This document shows, in pieces, positions 1 to 12,122 of a stretch of 23,022 nucleotides of DNA. Position numbers and translations under genes: made by a program. The stretch's first letter is position 1. Every line of letters begins with the position of its first letter. The stretch comes from Psilocybe azurescens. Lineage: Eukaryota; Basidiomycota; Agaricomycetes; Agaricales; Agrocybaceae. The notes under the pieces are model-generated. The model worked only from the letters and a program-made list of their open reading frames with translations, made no database searches and was not told where the DNA came from. The stretch lies in assembly GCA_023853785.1 (NCBI GenBank), contig JAJIRX010000688.1:1-23022 (forward strand). Direction: 5' to 3'.

Positions 1-2103
1 GGCGATGATATGGTCTTCCAGGGTGCTCTCGGTAGATTTTTCTGATGTATAACTGTGGACCATTCATCGATTATCATTTCGCGCTCCCTTTTTACGGTAT
101 GGATAAGGCATATGATAAAACTACTGTTGCCTTATTGAGGATTTTGATTGGATTTTGGCGTAGTGCGAGACCTTGTAAGGCAATGATGGGTGACTGGCAA
201 AGTGCTTCGAAGTTCGCGGCTCTCATCGATTAACCCCACTTCTAATGCCTATTGAATCCTCACCTATCCCGACGGGTGATTTCGCTATATAGGAAATATC
301 ATGAAATCGCGAGGGAGATTTAGAAAACGTGGAAAGGTTTAGAGTGCTTCTTCTTCTTCGTAGAAGATGCGGAGATCGGTTACACGCCAAGTCATATGTG
401 CCATGGGACGCAGTGTTGATGCTGGGAAGCTGCGCGGAGTCCGAGTCCGAGTTGTCGAGTCGAGATGCGACGCGTGGAGGCGGCCGCTGGGAGATACCGT
501 TTCACTCGCAGGTGGTGTGGCTGGTGTGGTCGGGCTCTCTATGTAGAGCGATTTTCGGAATGCGGTTCGGTTCTGCCGAATCCCTAGTTGTTACCCGTGC
601 CCGGACTTTTGTGGACGTTGTGGACCAGGAGCCACGTTGTTGCAATTGTGAAGCGGGTGCGGGTCGTCTATTTGTAGATCCTTGTGTATTTGTGCGGGAA
701 TTGGTCCGCGCTCTCGCTCTCGACCTTGTAATGCGTTCTGGGTTAATTAGGCGAGTTGGAAGCGACCGAGAAATATGAGGCAATGTGTCGGGTTAAAATT
801 CTGCCTGGAAGGTACCATATTTTCTTGTGCGTTTAGGAGAGCTGTGGCTGAGGCTTACAGCTTACAGAGAAAATTTGCTAGTAGTCGTGACTCGCGATTC
901 GATGATTGATAAGAACTGGTTCACCGCCGCTAACCGCTCCTCGGAAGCAGTGATCAGGAACCTTCAGGAACATTGAAGTAGCAGTCGCGTCGCCAGCGGG
1001 TCCCGAGAATTTCGAAGGGGTTATATTCATAGTGATTTCATCGATAAACTCGTTGTTCGTGAACAATCTCATTTCTCATATACAATGTCAGAATGGACAT
1101 AATTTGTGATAATATTATAATGGCATCGAGTAGAGTCCCTCGATGACCATCGTCTTCTAAATCCAATGGGGTGCTGTTCGAAATCGAACCTTCCTTTTCG
1201 TTGATTCTCGAATCCGCGTCGTCGTGCTCACCGATTGTAATTTATTTTCATCCTCCAGTAGAAAATCGCGTGGCTCCAATGCAGGGCCAATAATAAAAGC
1301 GCTGGCTCATGATCCATTTTAGTCTCCGAGTCGGAGTGGATTTATTTGGAATTAAGTGTGGTATCTCCGTTTATTTTGAGTGCTGCTCAATATTTGACCC
1401 TCAACCACCTAAACAAGCAGATAAGCTTTGAGACTTCATTTTACTCTGGCTGTAGCTTTTATCTCGTATCCCGAAAGACAGCGATGAATGTTGAGGAAAG
1501 AGAGCATCGTGACAGAGGTTTTACGCTGATATCGGAAGACGAGCGGCGGAGGTTAGACACGTGGGAAATTATAGCATACCGGAAGTCTTGGGTCTTGGCG
1601 TGCACTCTTCCGTTGTCATCAACTTTCCTCGAATGTTATCTCTCTTTCTTTGTTAAACGCGATTTAAAGTGTGCATCACTCAGCATGGATGCAACGGCCT
1701 TCTAAATTTGATAATGAATGAACGATTTCTCGAAGAGTACCAGCGCACAGGCGTGCAGAGAAGCGGGGTACTACTAAATCCGTGCCGAAGTAGCTGGTTC
1801 CGCTCATCGGTTGCGGGAAGGGAACCACCAGCAACGCATGGACGATTGCGCTTCATTTCGATCTATTGAAAGAGGGAAAAAATAATACGCAATTGAAATC
1901 ACAAATCGCAATCGAGGCCGCTGCATGTAGCCTTTTTCCATTAGGCTCTTGCAACTGGTTCGCTGGGCTCTGGGTACCGAGATCCAACCATCCCCTCGAA
2001 CCTCGATGATGTAAACCGAGTTCCCGACGTGCTTGGTTTGACTATATTTTTTCACCATGACGGATCTGGGTGGTCTGGTTCTTTTTTCGTCGACGGAAAA
2101 GCC
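1..2103. other. Region without a supportable gene
   Basis: I see no recognisable protein here on either strand. The open frames (for example 329-778 on + and 502-783 on -) overlap each other, have Arg/Ser-rich random-looking composition and match no family I know. A 14-nt inverted repeat lies at 1176-1189 (GTTCGA, two A, TCGAAC). The last few hundred bases are presumably the upstream region of the transporter at 2296. A fast-evolving or heavily broken gene cannot be excluded. Confidence 0.5.
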
Positions 2104-2110
2104 TATAAAA
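2104..2110 (+). promoter_or_regulatory. TATA box of hexose transporter A
   Basis: The sequence TATAAAA lies about 190 nt upstream of the ATG at 2296. It is followed by a pyrimidine-rich stretch (about 2160-2260), as is usual for strong basidiomycete promoters. Assignment rests on motif and position only. Confidence 0.5.
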
Positions 2111-2295
2111 TCCCTGCCCCGCTCTTTCGCAAAAACCCCAACAACCCCATACCCCGCCTGCATACCCCCGTTTGCGTTTGTATTAGTTGTTCTTCTCTTT
2201 TATCTACGACCCTTTCAACGTTACTACGACTACTACACGCGTTGTTGCGGCCATCTACTTGTTCGCGTTAACCCTCGCCCCTCGATAATCATACA

Positions 2296-4492
2296 ATGGG
2301 TGGAGGACCTGGAGGAAATGGTGGAGGTGTCCAGTCCAACTCGGTCTTCTGGTCGGTTGTGATGTCAGCCTTCGCTGGTACGTTTATTTCTCTTTTTATT
2401 CGCTCGTGTTTCCTGAGGCTGACATGGCACGCTTATCTGTGTAGCGTTTGGTGGTATCCTGTTCGGGTATGTCGTTTTCTTAAGTTTTTGCGGTTGAACT
2501 TTTTGCTCATTGAGCTCGATAGTTATGATACAGGAACTATTTCTGGTATTATCGCCATGGACGATTGGCTGCACACTTTCGGAAAATTCGACCAAGAATT
2601 GGGATATTATCTACCCACCAGGGACAAGTCTCTCGTTGTATGTGTCGAGTTTGTCACCTAAAAATTTCAATCGCCCTGATTTGTGTTGTTATTTTAGGTT
2701 TCAATTCTTTCTGCCGGTACTTTCTTCGGTGCCCTTCTTGCATACCCTCTCGGCGACAGACTTGGAAGAAAATTGGGTATTATCGTCGGATGCATGGTGT
2801 TCTTCGTCGGTACTGGACTTCAACTCGACACTTCATGGGTTGCTTTCATCGTCGGACGAGGTATGTTTTCTGAGCTCGTAAATTTTTCTTTCTTTATCTG
2901 ACATTTTTCTGAATAGTCGTTGCTGGTTTCGGTGTCGGTATCATCTCATGCTTGGTCCCTATGTACCAATCCGAGTGTGCCCCCAAAACATCCGTGGTCT
3001 CATCGTCGGCCTTTACCAACTTGCCAGTACGTTCCGCGCCCTCCTTTCTTCTCATGCAACATTTTTCTTACAATTATTTTATAGTCACCATCGGTGCTCT
3101 GCTAGCTGCAATCTGTCTCAATGCTACCAAGGACGAACAAGCCCACAGCGCATGGAGAACCCCATTGCCGTCCAGTTCGCCTGGGGCGCCGTCCTCGGTG
3201 GCGGCATGGCCTTCCTCCCTGAGTCCCCACGCTACCTCCTGCTCAAGGGCCGTCAAGCCGCTGCGCAAGGCCCTCGGACGCCTCATGACCGCCCCCGCCG
3301 ACTCCCCGCTGTCGAGGAGGAGTGCCTTTCTATCACGGCTGCGCTCACGCTCGAGCAGGCGACGACTACCTCGAGTTATTTGGACTGCTTCAAGAACAAT
3401 GAGAGCCATTATGGACTGAGGACGTGGACCGGTATTTGGCTCCAGGCGTGGCAGCAGCTTACGGGTATCAACTTCATCTTCTATTATGGTACCACATTCT
3501 TTATGCAAGCTGGTATTAGCAATCCTTTCATCATCACGTACGTGCGCCCCATTTTGTCTTTAAGTACCAATGCTGACATCTTATTTTAAAATCTGTACTC
3601 AGTATCATCGCCGATGTCGTTAACACCTCTATGACCATGATTGGCCTGCCTTTCATTGACCGCATCGGACGCAGAAAGCTCCTTCTCATTGGTGCTGCTG
3701 GAATGTGTGTCTGCGAGTTTATCGTCGCCATCGTCGGTGTCACCGCGGGAGATGTCCAGCCTGATGGATCCGTCAACTTGGCTGCTCAACGCGTCCTCAT
3801 CGCCTTTGTGTGCATGTACGTTGTTTTAGCCTACAACCTCCTCAGTCCAGAGTATTGATATTTTTCTTCTTCTTCAGTTACATCGCATTCTTCGCTATTT
3901 CATGGGGTCCCGTCGGATGGGTCGTCACCTCTGAAGTCTCGCCCCTGGCCATCCGTGGCAAAGCCATGTCGCTCTCCGTCGCCTCCAACTGGCTGTGGAA
4001 TTTTGCCATCGGTTACGCTACCCCTTACCTCGTCAACCCTACCACATACGGTGTCAACGGTGAGAAGGCCGCCAATCTTGGTGTCAAGGTCTTCTTCATC
4101 TGGGGTGGAACTTGCGCTGGGTCTTTCGTCTTCACGTGCGTATTCTTTAGTTTGTCAATTTAAGTTCCAAAGACTTTTTGCTGACTTTATTTGTGATACG
4201 TATATAGCTACTTCTTCATCCCTGAAACCCGCGGCCTCTCGCTCGAGCAGATCGACAGACTTTACATCGAGTCATCGATCATCAACTCCACTGCCTACCG
4301 CCAAACAATCATCGACTCTGATGCGCACCGTGATAACTCGTTCGGACTTGAACAGAAAGAAGTTGTACGTCGAAATATCCATATCATCTAGGTTTAGCAT
4401 GGACTAACCGTTTGCCATCTCTCTTACAGCAGGATGTCCAGCACGTTGAGAACGAGAAACTCGCCGACTCGGAAAAATCAAGCACCAAATAA
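2296..4492 (+). CDS. MFS hexose (monosaccharide) transporter A
   Basis: This is a plasma-membrane sugar porter of the MFS hexose transporter family, expected to import monosaccharides with 12 membrane helices. I place exons at 2296-2377, 2445-2466, 2523-2637, 2698-2860, 2917-3026, 3085-3537, 3603-3815, 3878-4135, 4208-4364 and 4430-4492, giving about 545 aa. Visible family signatures in order are FGYDTGTISG in helix 1, GDRLGRK (about residues 92-98), PESPRYLL after helix 6, QQLTGINFIFYYG in helix 7, DRIGRRKLL, and PETRGLSLEQID after helix 12. The N terminus is Gly-rich. The frame breaks four times in exons 5-6: one base short near 2990-2998, one short near 3158-3163, one extra near 3258-3266, one short near 3304-3307. 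Each break rejoins well-conserved sequence, so I read them as probable consensus errors; a recent pseudogene is the alternative. An AATAAA overlaps the stop (4488-4493). It is a paralogue of the transporter at 12123 but has eight fewer introns. Substrate preference cannot be read from the sequence. Confidence 0.88.
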
Positions 4493-4913
4493 ATGAAAGA
4501 AACAAAACTGACTTTGCTCATGATGAACGCATCATAAGTTCACTGGCCGTTTCTTTTTTTTCTTCAAGTTGTAGCATTATTATCACATTTTAATCATCCC
4601 TCCCTGCTATCGCTGTCGTTTATTTTCTGTGGACCTACGCACATTTGTTCTCATGATTCATGAATCGACTCGTATAATCCCATTCTTATCTACCTACTCA
4701 TCCATCCCCCAGACTGCTACAGCATCGTCTTTTTCCAGTTCTCGTTATCTCTCACGTGATTCCTGTATTTTGTAACACTTTACCCTCGGCATGTGCAATT
4801 GATAAATGATTCAATCAACCACCATGTTGCCTCCTTGTTCCTGAGCTTGATTGCACCTTGACTGGCCTTGCTTTTGAAACTATACTTTGATAACGATAAC
4901 TACAACTACAACG
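4493..4913. other. Intergenic: 3' end of transporter A and promoter of the Clr5-like gene
   Basis: No gene is visible in these 421 nt. It is T/C-rich and contains a palindromic CACGTG E-box at 4753-4758, the kind of site bound by bHLH factors. No clear TATA box is seen. Functional assignment of the E-box is inference. Confidence 0.4.
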
Positions 4914-6684
4914 ATGCCAGCAACCAACGTTACTGCGTCGTCTTCCAAACAACCTTCTGGTTCCAAGGAAAAGGGCAAAATCCATAACAAAACGGGCAAA
5001 AACCAGTACAAGGATCGGCGTCAGTGAGCTACTTGGAACCGTCATTCCGTCAAGGTTTTTGGTTTGACTGGAACGGACTGTCAACTTTTTAGCTCTACTA
5101 GATGACCCACACGTTTCGGAGCTCCTGAATGCGTATCATCTGAAAGGCATAACGGACAACAGAGTCATCAGTAAACTGCTTTTGGAGGAGCATGGCGTTA
5201 TGCTGGGGTGCGTTTCCTTTCCTCTGTTCTGTTACGATGTGATTGAATGGATATTCTTCGTTTCTGTGCAGGGAGAGAAGTGTGTATCGGAGGAAAAAGA
5301 TGCTCGGGCTCTGGGCGAGTAAGCACACGACGCAGGAGCTCAGCGAAGCTGTGAAGAGGCAGCTCGTCGCTGCGCAGATGGCGAAAAGACCCCAATGGGC
5401 GATTGGGTGCTAGGGTTGTGAAGCAGCGTGTGTTCGAGGATACGGGGCTGCATTTGACTCGGTGCGCTCTTGCGTGTTTCTCTCTTGTGGTTGGGCATTG
5501 TGAGGCTTGATATTTATGAATTGTATGCTTATGTTCAGGGATTATATTCGAGCAGAGATGAAGAGGATAGATCCGGCTGCGCACGCTGCTCGTGGACCTG
5601 CCCATATTTTAGCGAAAAAGGCAGCAAAGGCCGTCGCAAACCGAGGCTACATCGACAGAGCCAGCGCCAGAGCCGACGCCAACTTCTACCACGACGACAG
5701 CGACAACACATGTTCCAACAGAACAACCACCGAATGTCAATGATTCCAGTACCAATCGGCAATCTGGCTCTCATGGCCTTGAACGCAGCGTTCGTTCGCC
5801 CAGACGTCGTCCGCCTCGTGGACCAGCAAGAGTGACAGAAGCTTCCTTTTGCCTGTAATCTTACATCCTTCAAGTAACGCTGTCTCATCTTCATCGAGCT
5901 CTCAACCCCAATCTTATTTGCAAACCGAACACGCTCCACCCTCGGGACTTTCTACCCTGACGATAAACTATTCTTCAACCTCTGTTTTCGCCCCTTCTCT
6001 GTACCCAATGCAAATGCACATGCACCAACTCTGCAAAACTCAACACCCTCGGGAACGGGAGTGCAACAGACTTCACACCCACAACCTCTATTACCAGTGC
6101 GAAGGTCAACACCACCACCTCATTCAACGACATCGTTTTCGTTACGCAATGCCATGGATACTGATGAACATGGTAGCTGGCCGGACGATGGTGGATCGGA
6201 AGACGGCTTATTTTCTCCTATAGCTACAACACCAGTTGGTCATACCGATGAAGTGGCGGGGAATACGCCCACGGAAGCGCAATCTCCAACCGCGCGTCGA
6301 CCCACAGTGACAACGGCCTCCGCGTCCCCGCCTGCCCGTCCAGTGCTACCGCCACCGCCTCATCCGCCAGCATCAGCATCGACGCCTTCGAATTTGAATT
6401 CGAGAACTTCAGCGGCCATGCAAAATATCGTGCGCGCCGTGCAGGAAACCGCGCCAAAGATGCAGGAACTCACACGCCACATCGAGTCTCTTCGGCTTGA
6501 AGATGCAGATGTGAATGCGGATGCGGATGCAGCTGGAGGTGGAGGGCTGAGCCTGAGCGCGGAGGCGTATGATGTTGTGATAAGAGGGATGGAGACAGCG
6601 GCGTTATTGGAGCGACAGCTGTCGAGAATCGTTGCGCTAGGCGGGCGACGCCGGGCTGGGGCGGCAGTATCAGGGGCGGCGTGA
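4914..6684 (+). CDS. Clr5-like / HTH-domain protein with long Ser/Thr/Pro-rich tail
   Basis: I read four exons: 4914-5019, 5093-5207, 5272-5461 and 5539-6684, giving about 518 aa. The N terminus is basic and lysine-rich. It is followed by a helical module at about residues 38-85 whose core KLLLEEHGVMLGERSVYRRK and the following MLGLW match the pattern L-L-x3-G-x5-R-x3-RR-x4-GL of fungal Clr5-like or integrase-associated HTH domains. A second conserved block, TRDYIRAEMKRIDPAAHAAR, follows. The rest is low complexity (TEPAPEPTPTSTTTTATT and similar), ending in an acidic/Ala-rich helical segment around MQNIVRAVQETAPKMQELTR. No integrase core follows, although I recall one in related fungal proteins. 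The frame needs four single-base corrections: an extra A at 5384-5387, an extra A at 5615-5619, a missing T at 5847-5850 and a missing C near 6004-6006. The first donor is uncertain: GTCAGT at 5020 keeps frame, whereas the better-looking GTGAGC at 5024 does not. The role is unknown; DNA binding is plausible. Confidence 0.6.
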
Positions 6685-7108
6685 GAGTGGGAGAGTGGAA
6701 GAGGTCCGTGATGTGAATGAACGAAGGAATGAAAAAAAAGATTTCATTTTGCTCATGAAGGGCTTCTTATGCAATGAAGACCTGTCACTTTGGACGTTTA
6801 TGACTGATCACTTTTCTCTGGTATTCATTTGCTTGCCCTTCTTGTTGGTTTCATATTTTATGCTCTAGAGGTTTATCCCAGCGCCCATTGGAGATTCCCT
6901 TTCTTGCGCAATGCGCAATGTGCAACATGTTCATCCCAGCGCGTTGCCGCATCATTACCGATTGTATGAAACATCAGCTCCGGAATAAGGCTAGCTGGAC
7001 GCGCCTTCTGATTGCACTAGGCTAGGACTGGTAGGACGGTCATTAGCTGCCCACGTAAGGGTCAGGCAAGTTTGATACTACGCCGCTCTCATGAGTTCGA
7101 GCGTGATT
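6685..7108. other. Intergenic: 3' end of Clr5-like gene and P450 promoter
   Basis: No gene is visible. The first part is A-rich behind the stop codon (a run of A at about 6731-6738) and fits a 3' UTR. The remainder lies upstream of the P450 and shows no motif I would name beyond the TATA-like site listed separately. Confidence 0.4.
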
Positions 7109-7114
7109 TATATA
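7109..7114 (+). promoter_or_regulatory. TATA-like box of the P450 gene
   Basis: TATATA lies about 95 nt upstream of the chosen ATG at 7207 and is followed by a pyrimidine-rich tract. Its position argues against starting the protein at the in-frame ATG at 7072, which would place this box inside the coding region. Confidence 0.45.
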
Positions 7115-7206
7115 GATTAGCGATTAGCAATTCAAGGTCGTTATTCGCCCCTCTTCTTTTTTTACCTTCTCCTGCACTGCATCTGCGTCTGTGTCGTTCA
7201 TCAACA

Positions 7207-9491
7207 ATGCTCATGGAGTCTGACTGGATCCCGACTGCGCTCTGGGGGTTGGTTTTACTGGGGTTGTATAGGTTTTTCTTTCGGAGGCACGATGTGTGTT
7301 TTCTGAACCTTATATAGCTGAAGGTTTTTGTGATGAAGCGCTAATCACAACTTATTTATTTTAGCTTGACCACATACCGACTGTCGGATACTCGAACCCG
7401 CTTTTGACATTTTTGACATCCATAAAGTATATCTTTGGCGCACGCGAGCTGCTTTTGGAGGGCTATAAACTGGTGCGTCAAGTTCTTAACATAGTTTTAT
7501 TCCTATTTCGTCCAGTGCAGCCTTGGCCCAAGGGGCTGAGAGTTGACTAGGACTTTTGACGGGCTTTTGACATAAATTAACTTACGGCGGCGGCTCGATA
7601 GTATCCGAATGGGATCTTCAAATTTTCGACGTTCGATGGCTGGTCGGTGGTTGTAAATGGGACGCGGCTCGTCGACGATATACGTCGCTCGACTGGGGAG
7701 CAGCTCCATTCGATGTCTGCTGTGGCTGGTGTCAGTAATCCGGCTTCGTTGAATAAACCTGGTGCTCGAAAGCTAAAATTGAAGTTCCTCCCTGGCAGTA
7801 TCTCGGGTTTAGATACACACTAGGCGCACGTCTTTTGGATAATCCGTTCCATATTGATGTGATTCGGGCGGCGCTCACGAGAAATATTGGAATTCGGTTT
7901 CACGATATTCATGACGAGGTGCGACGTGCGTACGCCGATGCCATTCCTTCCGACAACGGCGAAGGTGCGTTGCAGTTATTGTCCAATTCTATCAAGACCA
8001 TGCGGACTCAGACAGGGGACCTGTTCTTCTTTTCACCTAGAGTGGACCTCGTTGGTGGCGTACAAACTTCAAGTCGACGTGATAACAAGGGTGTCCTGTC
8101 GCTACTTGTTTGGGGAACCCTTGTGTACGCCACATAATCTTCTTCCGGGATTCTAACGCCCGGCAGGCAGTGTTGATATCCCCCATTTTAGGCGATGACC
8201 CCGAATTTCGTAGCCTATGCGAGAGGGCGACCAAGGAAATCTACAAGGGAAGATTCATTCGCCTTTTCCCTCCCTTCTTGAGACCGTACGTCAAACGCCG
8301 GATTTCCTTTGTGATTTTGATTTTGGGGTTCTTTGCTGATATGCCCTTGCTGCAAATGCGCATGCTCAATCACAATCTATCCATCTAGACTTGGAACACG
8401 ACTCGTCACCGGTATACACGGACTACGAAACAAAATGGAGAACTACATTCGACCGATTATGGAATTTAGGTTGGAGCAGCAGAAGCTTCACGGTGTTGAT
8501 TGGCCGGGCAAACCTGTCAGTTCAGTTCATTCATTCATTCACTTTGCAAACGCATCGTGGATAATTTTAGACTGATATTGATGTTCCTGGATTTGTAGAA
8601 TGATCTTATCTCGTGGCTCATAGATGCGGCTCAAGCTTCCGGAGAGGAGGTTACAGTGGAGGATCTAAGCACCAGAATGCTTTTCACAAGCTTTGGCGCA
8701 ATCCATACTTCATCTGTCGTAAGCTCTCTTATGCCTGAGATTCACAACAGAGTCAAGCTAATTAAAGGGACTCAGACATTTACAGCGGCTCTATTCCAGC
8801 TCTCTCAGACTCCACAAGATGCAGAGGAGATCCGGCAGGAAGTCGAGAACGTCGTGAAGGCCGAAGGATGGTCGAAAGCATCAGTCGGCAAGATGCATAA
8901 ACTCGACAGCTATCTGCGAGAGTCGCAGCGATTGCATTTCATGACCCTGCGTATGTTATTTTCTTATTTCATAACTTCTCGTCCAATTCGCGTCTTCCAT
9001 TTTATCTGAACCATTAAACTCTAAACAGTGACCATGGGTCGGGCGGTGGTGCAAGACTTTACGTTCTCCGATGGCACTGTCATGCCTAAAAACGTTGCTG
9101 GTATCTCTGTCAATGTATACGCCAGACACAGAGACGAAGGTTTATACCCCGATGCGTATGCATTTGACGGCTTTCGGTTTGTACCCAAAGCTGGATCTGG
9201 TGCGAGTCAGCCTTTGGTGGCCACCCCAACCTTGGAGTATCATGGGTTCGGACACGGTCGCTCGACATGGTGTGTGCTGTCAATCATGCTTTGCCAACTT
9301 CGCGCTGATACACCGCAATTTATAGCCCAGGACGCTTCTTCGCGGTCACAGAGCTGAAAACGATGCTGGCACATATCGTAACCAACTACGACATCAAGCT
9401 AGAGCAGGACGAGTACCCACCAAAAATGGTCGTGGAAGCCAACTCTATTCCAAACATGTCCGCGAAGATAATGTTCCGTAAACGTATCTGA
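7207..9491 (+). CDS. Cytochrome P450 monooxygenase, complete
   Basis: This is a microsomal fungal P450 (haem-thiolate monooxygenase using a P450 reductase) of 502 aa, the usual size. Exons: 7207-7293, 7365-7472, 7602-7728, 7785-7964, 8041-8124, 8192-8285, 8389-8515, 8599-8718, 8776-8950, 9029-9269, 9326-9491. They sum to 1509 nt with no frame correction. An N-terminal membrane anchor (ALWGLVLLGLYRFFF) is followed by a basic stop-transfer stretch. The I-helix motif is GAIHTSS (about 302-308), resembling the AAIHTTS form seen in fungal P450s such as ent-kaurene oxidases and CYP5144-like enzymes. The K-helix ExxR is ESQR (358-361), then FDGFRF, and the haem loop FGHGRSTCPGRFF has its ligand at Cys448. 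The codon for that Cys is split by the last intron. The acceptor of exon 4 is chosen by frame and is the least certain junction. Intron 2 (129 nt) is longer than its neighbours. Substrate unknown. It is the only gene here needing no indel correction. Confidence 0.9.
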
Positions 9492-12002
9492 CACTGATCT
9501 ATTTATTGTGTATTGGGATTTGCTGTTGTAATCGTGCTATCAGGACTTATGTACTGCGATGACATTTTTAAATTATTCCATGGAGAACACTTGATGATCT
9601 CTTACAGCTTCCACTATCAGGGGCCAGCAATGTGAGCCGCATGGTGACATTTTAACCGGGTCCTGTCGGCGGTGTCGTAACAATTGCCCTCAGGTCGACT
9701 TGCAGTAGGCTCCTCATCGACTCATACGATATTCTAACCTTTGCGATATCCTGCATATGCAGTATCACAGTATTTGGATACATACTTCATAATGTTTGGC
9801 AAACTTCTGAGCGCCGGAAGCCCACCAGACTTCTTGGGATTCGAGAATTGGCGAACTGGCCGGTATCTGTATTTCAAATATAGTACTTGCTACAATACTT
9901 GTTCAACTAGTGGTCGATAGATGAGACTGAACCAAGAAGAGAGCTGAATGTGTATGTGCATTGCAAAACATAATAGTAGGTGGACAAGAAACCACGGCTT
10001 ATATACCGACCGTTTCATAAAAATTACAACGGAAATGCCTCGAATTGCCTACTAAAACAAGTGCGCCGTTCAGAGCGCCACATCCACGTGATATTTAGTA
10101 TGTTTCTTTCTCAGCCCGAGCTCTGAGCACGTATGAATTTCGGGTTTCACGCATCCAGTGCTGTCTTTAGCAACCAGGGGAGCCGCAAATTTTTACACGC
10201 TTGCATGATTCACATATATCCATCTTTTCATTGCAGCACGCACAATGTGCTGGCTGGGGTCGCGTGAACATACAAAATCTAAAAATAGATTGGCCAAGAG
10301 TAATTCTCTCTTGACCTGGAATGTTATAATTCACACTAAACGGCGGAGTTGACCTGTGCCCTTCTTTGAGCCTCGACTTTCAACGAGATTGAAGAACATG
10401 CCACGGTGGCTAACTTATGGTTATAAACGGTATCAGCGGCTGTGTTGAGGCACTAGGCGTCTTCTTATATGTACATACCGTCTAGTGCGATTCAAAAATA
10501 CTGCACAGTCGGGGTTCTGAGATGCCCGTGCCTATTCAAAGCGACTTCTTCATGCATCAGTCTCCCGCGGTAAAGACTCAGACCATTAATGTTGCAGAAT
10601 GATGTGCGTTGAAGGTTAGCCCGAATCTTCCTGAACAATTTTTCTCCAGACTACCCGTAAAGTAGTATCGGAGACCACCATGTAGATCCGCACCTGTCGT
10701 AAGCTCCGGGGTGTCTATGTTCGGAGCAGGATCCGAGCTAGAAGAACGGTTCTTTCTCTCCGTAAACGTGATGGTTCCGAATCCATTATTCGAGGCTTGC
10801 CATTAGTCTAGCTACAGCTAATGGAGTTTGGAAGCTCGAGCTCTAGACATCAATTAGCAGGAAGCAGCAAGGTATTTGGATTCCTGACTATTTTAATATC
10901 TGTAGGCGGTAATTGTAGTGCGCTATCTCCGGTCCATTTGAATTCGAGGCAAAATAGTCGAGTACTGCGACCCTTGAGCTTATGTCCACTCTATGCGCTC
11001 AATAGGGAGGTTTATGATATGCATACTATATTATGTCCAATCTACACTCATCCGTATAGGCGAGTTTATCGATTAATGTATAGTTGACACCGGGTTCATA
11101 AATACATTCTATATCAGTCTTTCAGACGCAATAATCATACCGACGCCCACCAATTTAGATAACCCCACCTCCATCAAGTTTGATGATATGGATATGGAGC
11201 ACGTTCTGCATACCCCGTGGGAGGGATATGGATGGGGACAGATCGGTGAAGCATATGGATGGTCGGACCTGACGGCAAATTGCGTAGTAGCGGATAGGAT
11301 TCTACATACCTTTCTATAGTTTGAAGTGAGTCTTGCATATGATTAGAGTAGAGAAAAATATTCATCCTGCGTTGTCAATCGGAGGTGTATTCCGGTGTCG
11401 GCTCAGTCTTGCCATGTTTCCACTCAAGTCGATTACCTTCTTCAAAGGTTATGAGTCCTGGTATGCCATGTGTGAGCATACTTCGAGTACCAGGACGCTG
11501 AGACCGGAATGATGCGCGCTCCTTTACATAGTATTCGGGCGTTAAGATCTTACGGACGATGTGGACAATACTATAGACCACACAGACTATGAGTGCGACT
11601 GTTTCGGAAGTGGTCCCAGATATGTGACATATCCCAAAAAAGCCGGTACTATATTTTAACCCCCGGTGTGAATACCATTCTCTCAAATGTTTACAGCAGC
11701 GTCCAAAGCCAAATCATTGTTGCCTTCGGACCATGTTCTGATAGATATCCAGGAGAAACGTTCCAATTCCCACTCCCAACGGGTGTCTTGTACACCTTTG
11801 ATGCACAACGGCTAAATTGTTTGTGACGATGCCGGGTCTTTCGCCCCGTACCATCGATACAGGAGATACTTAATTCTATTTGCGGATATGTTCCCACCCC
11901 CGCAATGTGTTTTGTGAACCCTATGTTGTTGCATGTGCTAACCGATCCCGATCGTGGTATTTTTAGCTCTTCTGGTGGCCTTGCATTTTTTAATCGGCCC
12001 TT
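9492..12002. other. Gene-poor region between the P450 and transporter B
   Basis: About 2.5 kb without a protein I can support on either strand. Codons are interrupted in all frames except for short stretches. A series of modest minus-strand open frames between 11174 and 11897 has no recognisable family. A CACGTG occurs at 10085-10090 and a loose ATATGGAT repeat at 11186-11262. I see no LTRs, terminal inverted repeats or transposase remnants by eye, though degenerate transposon debris is possible. Confidence 0.45.
11186..11262. repeat. Dispersed ATATGGATGG-like short repeats
   Basis: The motif appears as ATATGGATATGG at 11186-11197, ATATGGATGG at 11226-11235 and again at 11253-11262. Copies are spaced about 40 and 27 nt apart. 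This is a local low-copy repeat of unknown meaning. Confidence 0.4.
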
Positions 12003-12008
12003 TATAAA
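12003..12008 (+). promoter_or_regulatory. TATA box of hexose transporter B
   Basis: TATAAA lies about 115 nt upstream of the ATG at 12123, followed by a T/C-rich leader. Assignment is by motif and position. Confidence 0.5.
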
Positions 12009-12122
12009 GGGAGGTTCGATTTCTTCTGGCTCTTTGGTTGGTTCCTTGCATTTTGTCCCACCTTTCTCGCTTTTTAGCGCCTACCATCCCTCTTACCTTC
12101 CACTCCTAAACGCATATTAGCT

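Noticed and set aside
329..783. Open frames on both strands (329-778 + and 502-783 -)
   Set aside because: They overlap antisense to each other in a locally GC-rich stretch, have compositionally biased sequence, and show no family motif or convincing splice structure.
1172..1192. tRNA-like B-box on the minus strand (GGTTCGATTTC)
   Set aside because: The flanking bases do not pair as a T-stem and no acceptor stem, anticodon arm or A-box is visible; it is part of a simple palindrome.
1346..1705. Open frame with a charged segment (EREHRDRG...DERRRL)
   Set aside because: No recognisable domain, no promoter or intron context, and length is within chance expectation for this A/T content.
7072..7206. 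Upstream in-frame ATG at 7072 as P450 start
   Set aside because: It would put the TATA-like box at 7109 inside the protein and add a non-hydrophobic extension before the membrane anchor; the ATG at 7207 fits the family length.
9261..9326. Frameshift at the P450 haem-binding loop
   Set aside because: Splicing after 9269 (GTGTGT donor) to 9326 gives FGHGRSTCPGR in frame with the normal spacing, so no lesion is needed.
9492..12122. Transposon or LTR element in the gap
   Set aside because: No terminal repeats, target-site duplications, or reverse transcriptase or transposase motifs could be seen by eye; only short weak repeats.
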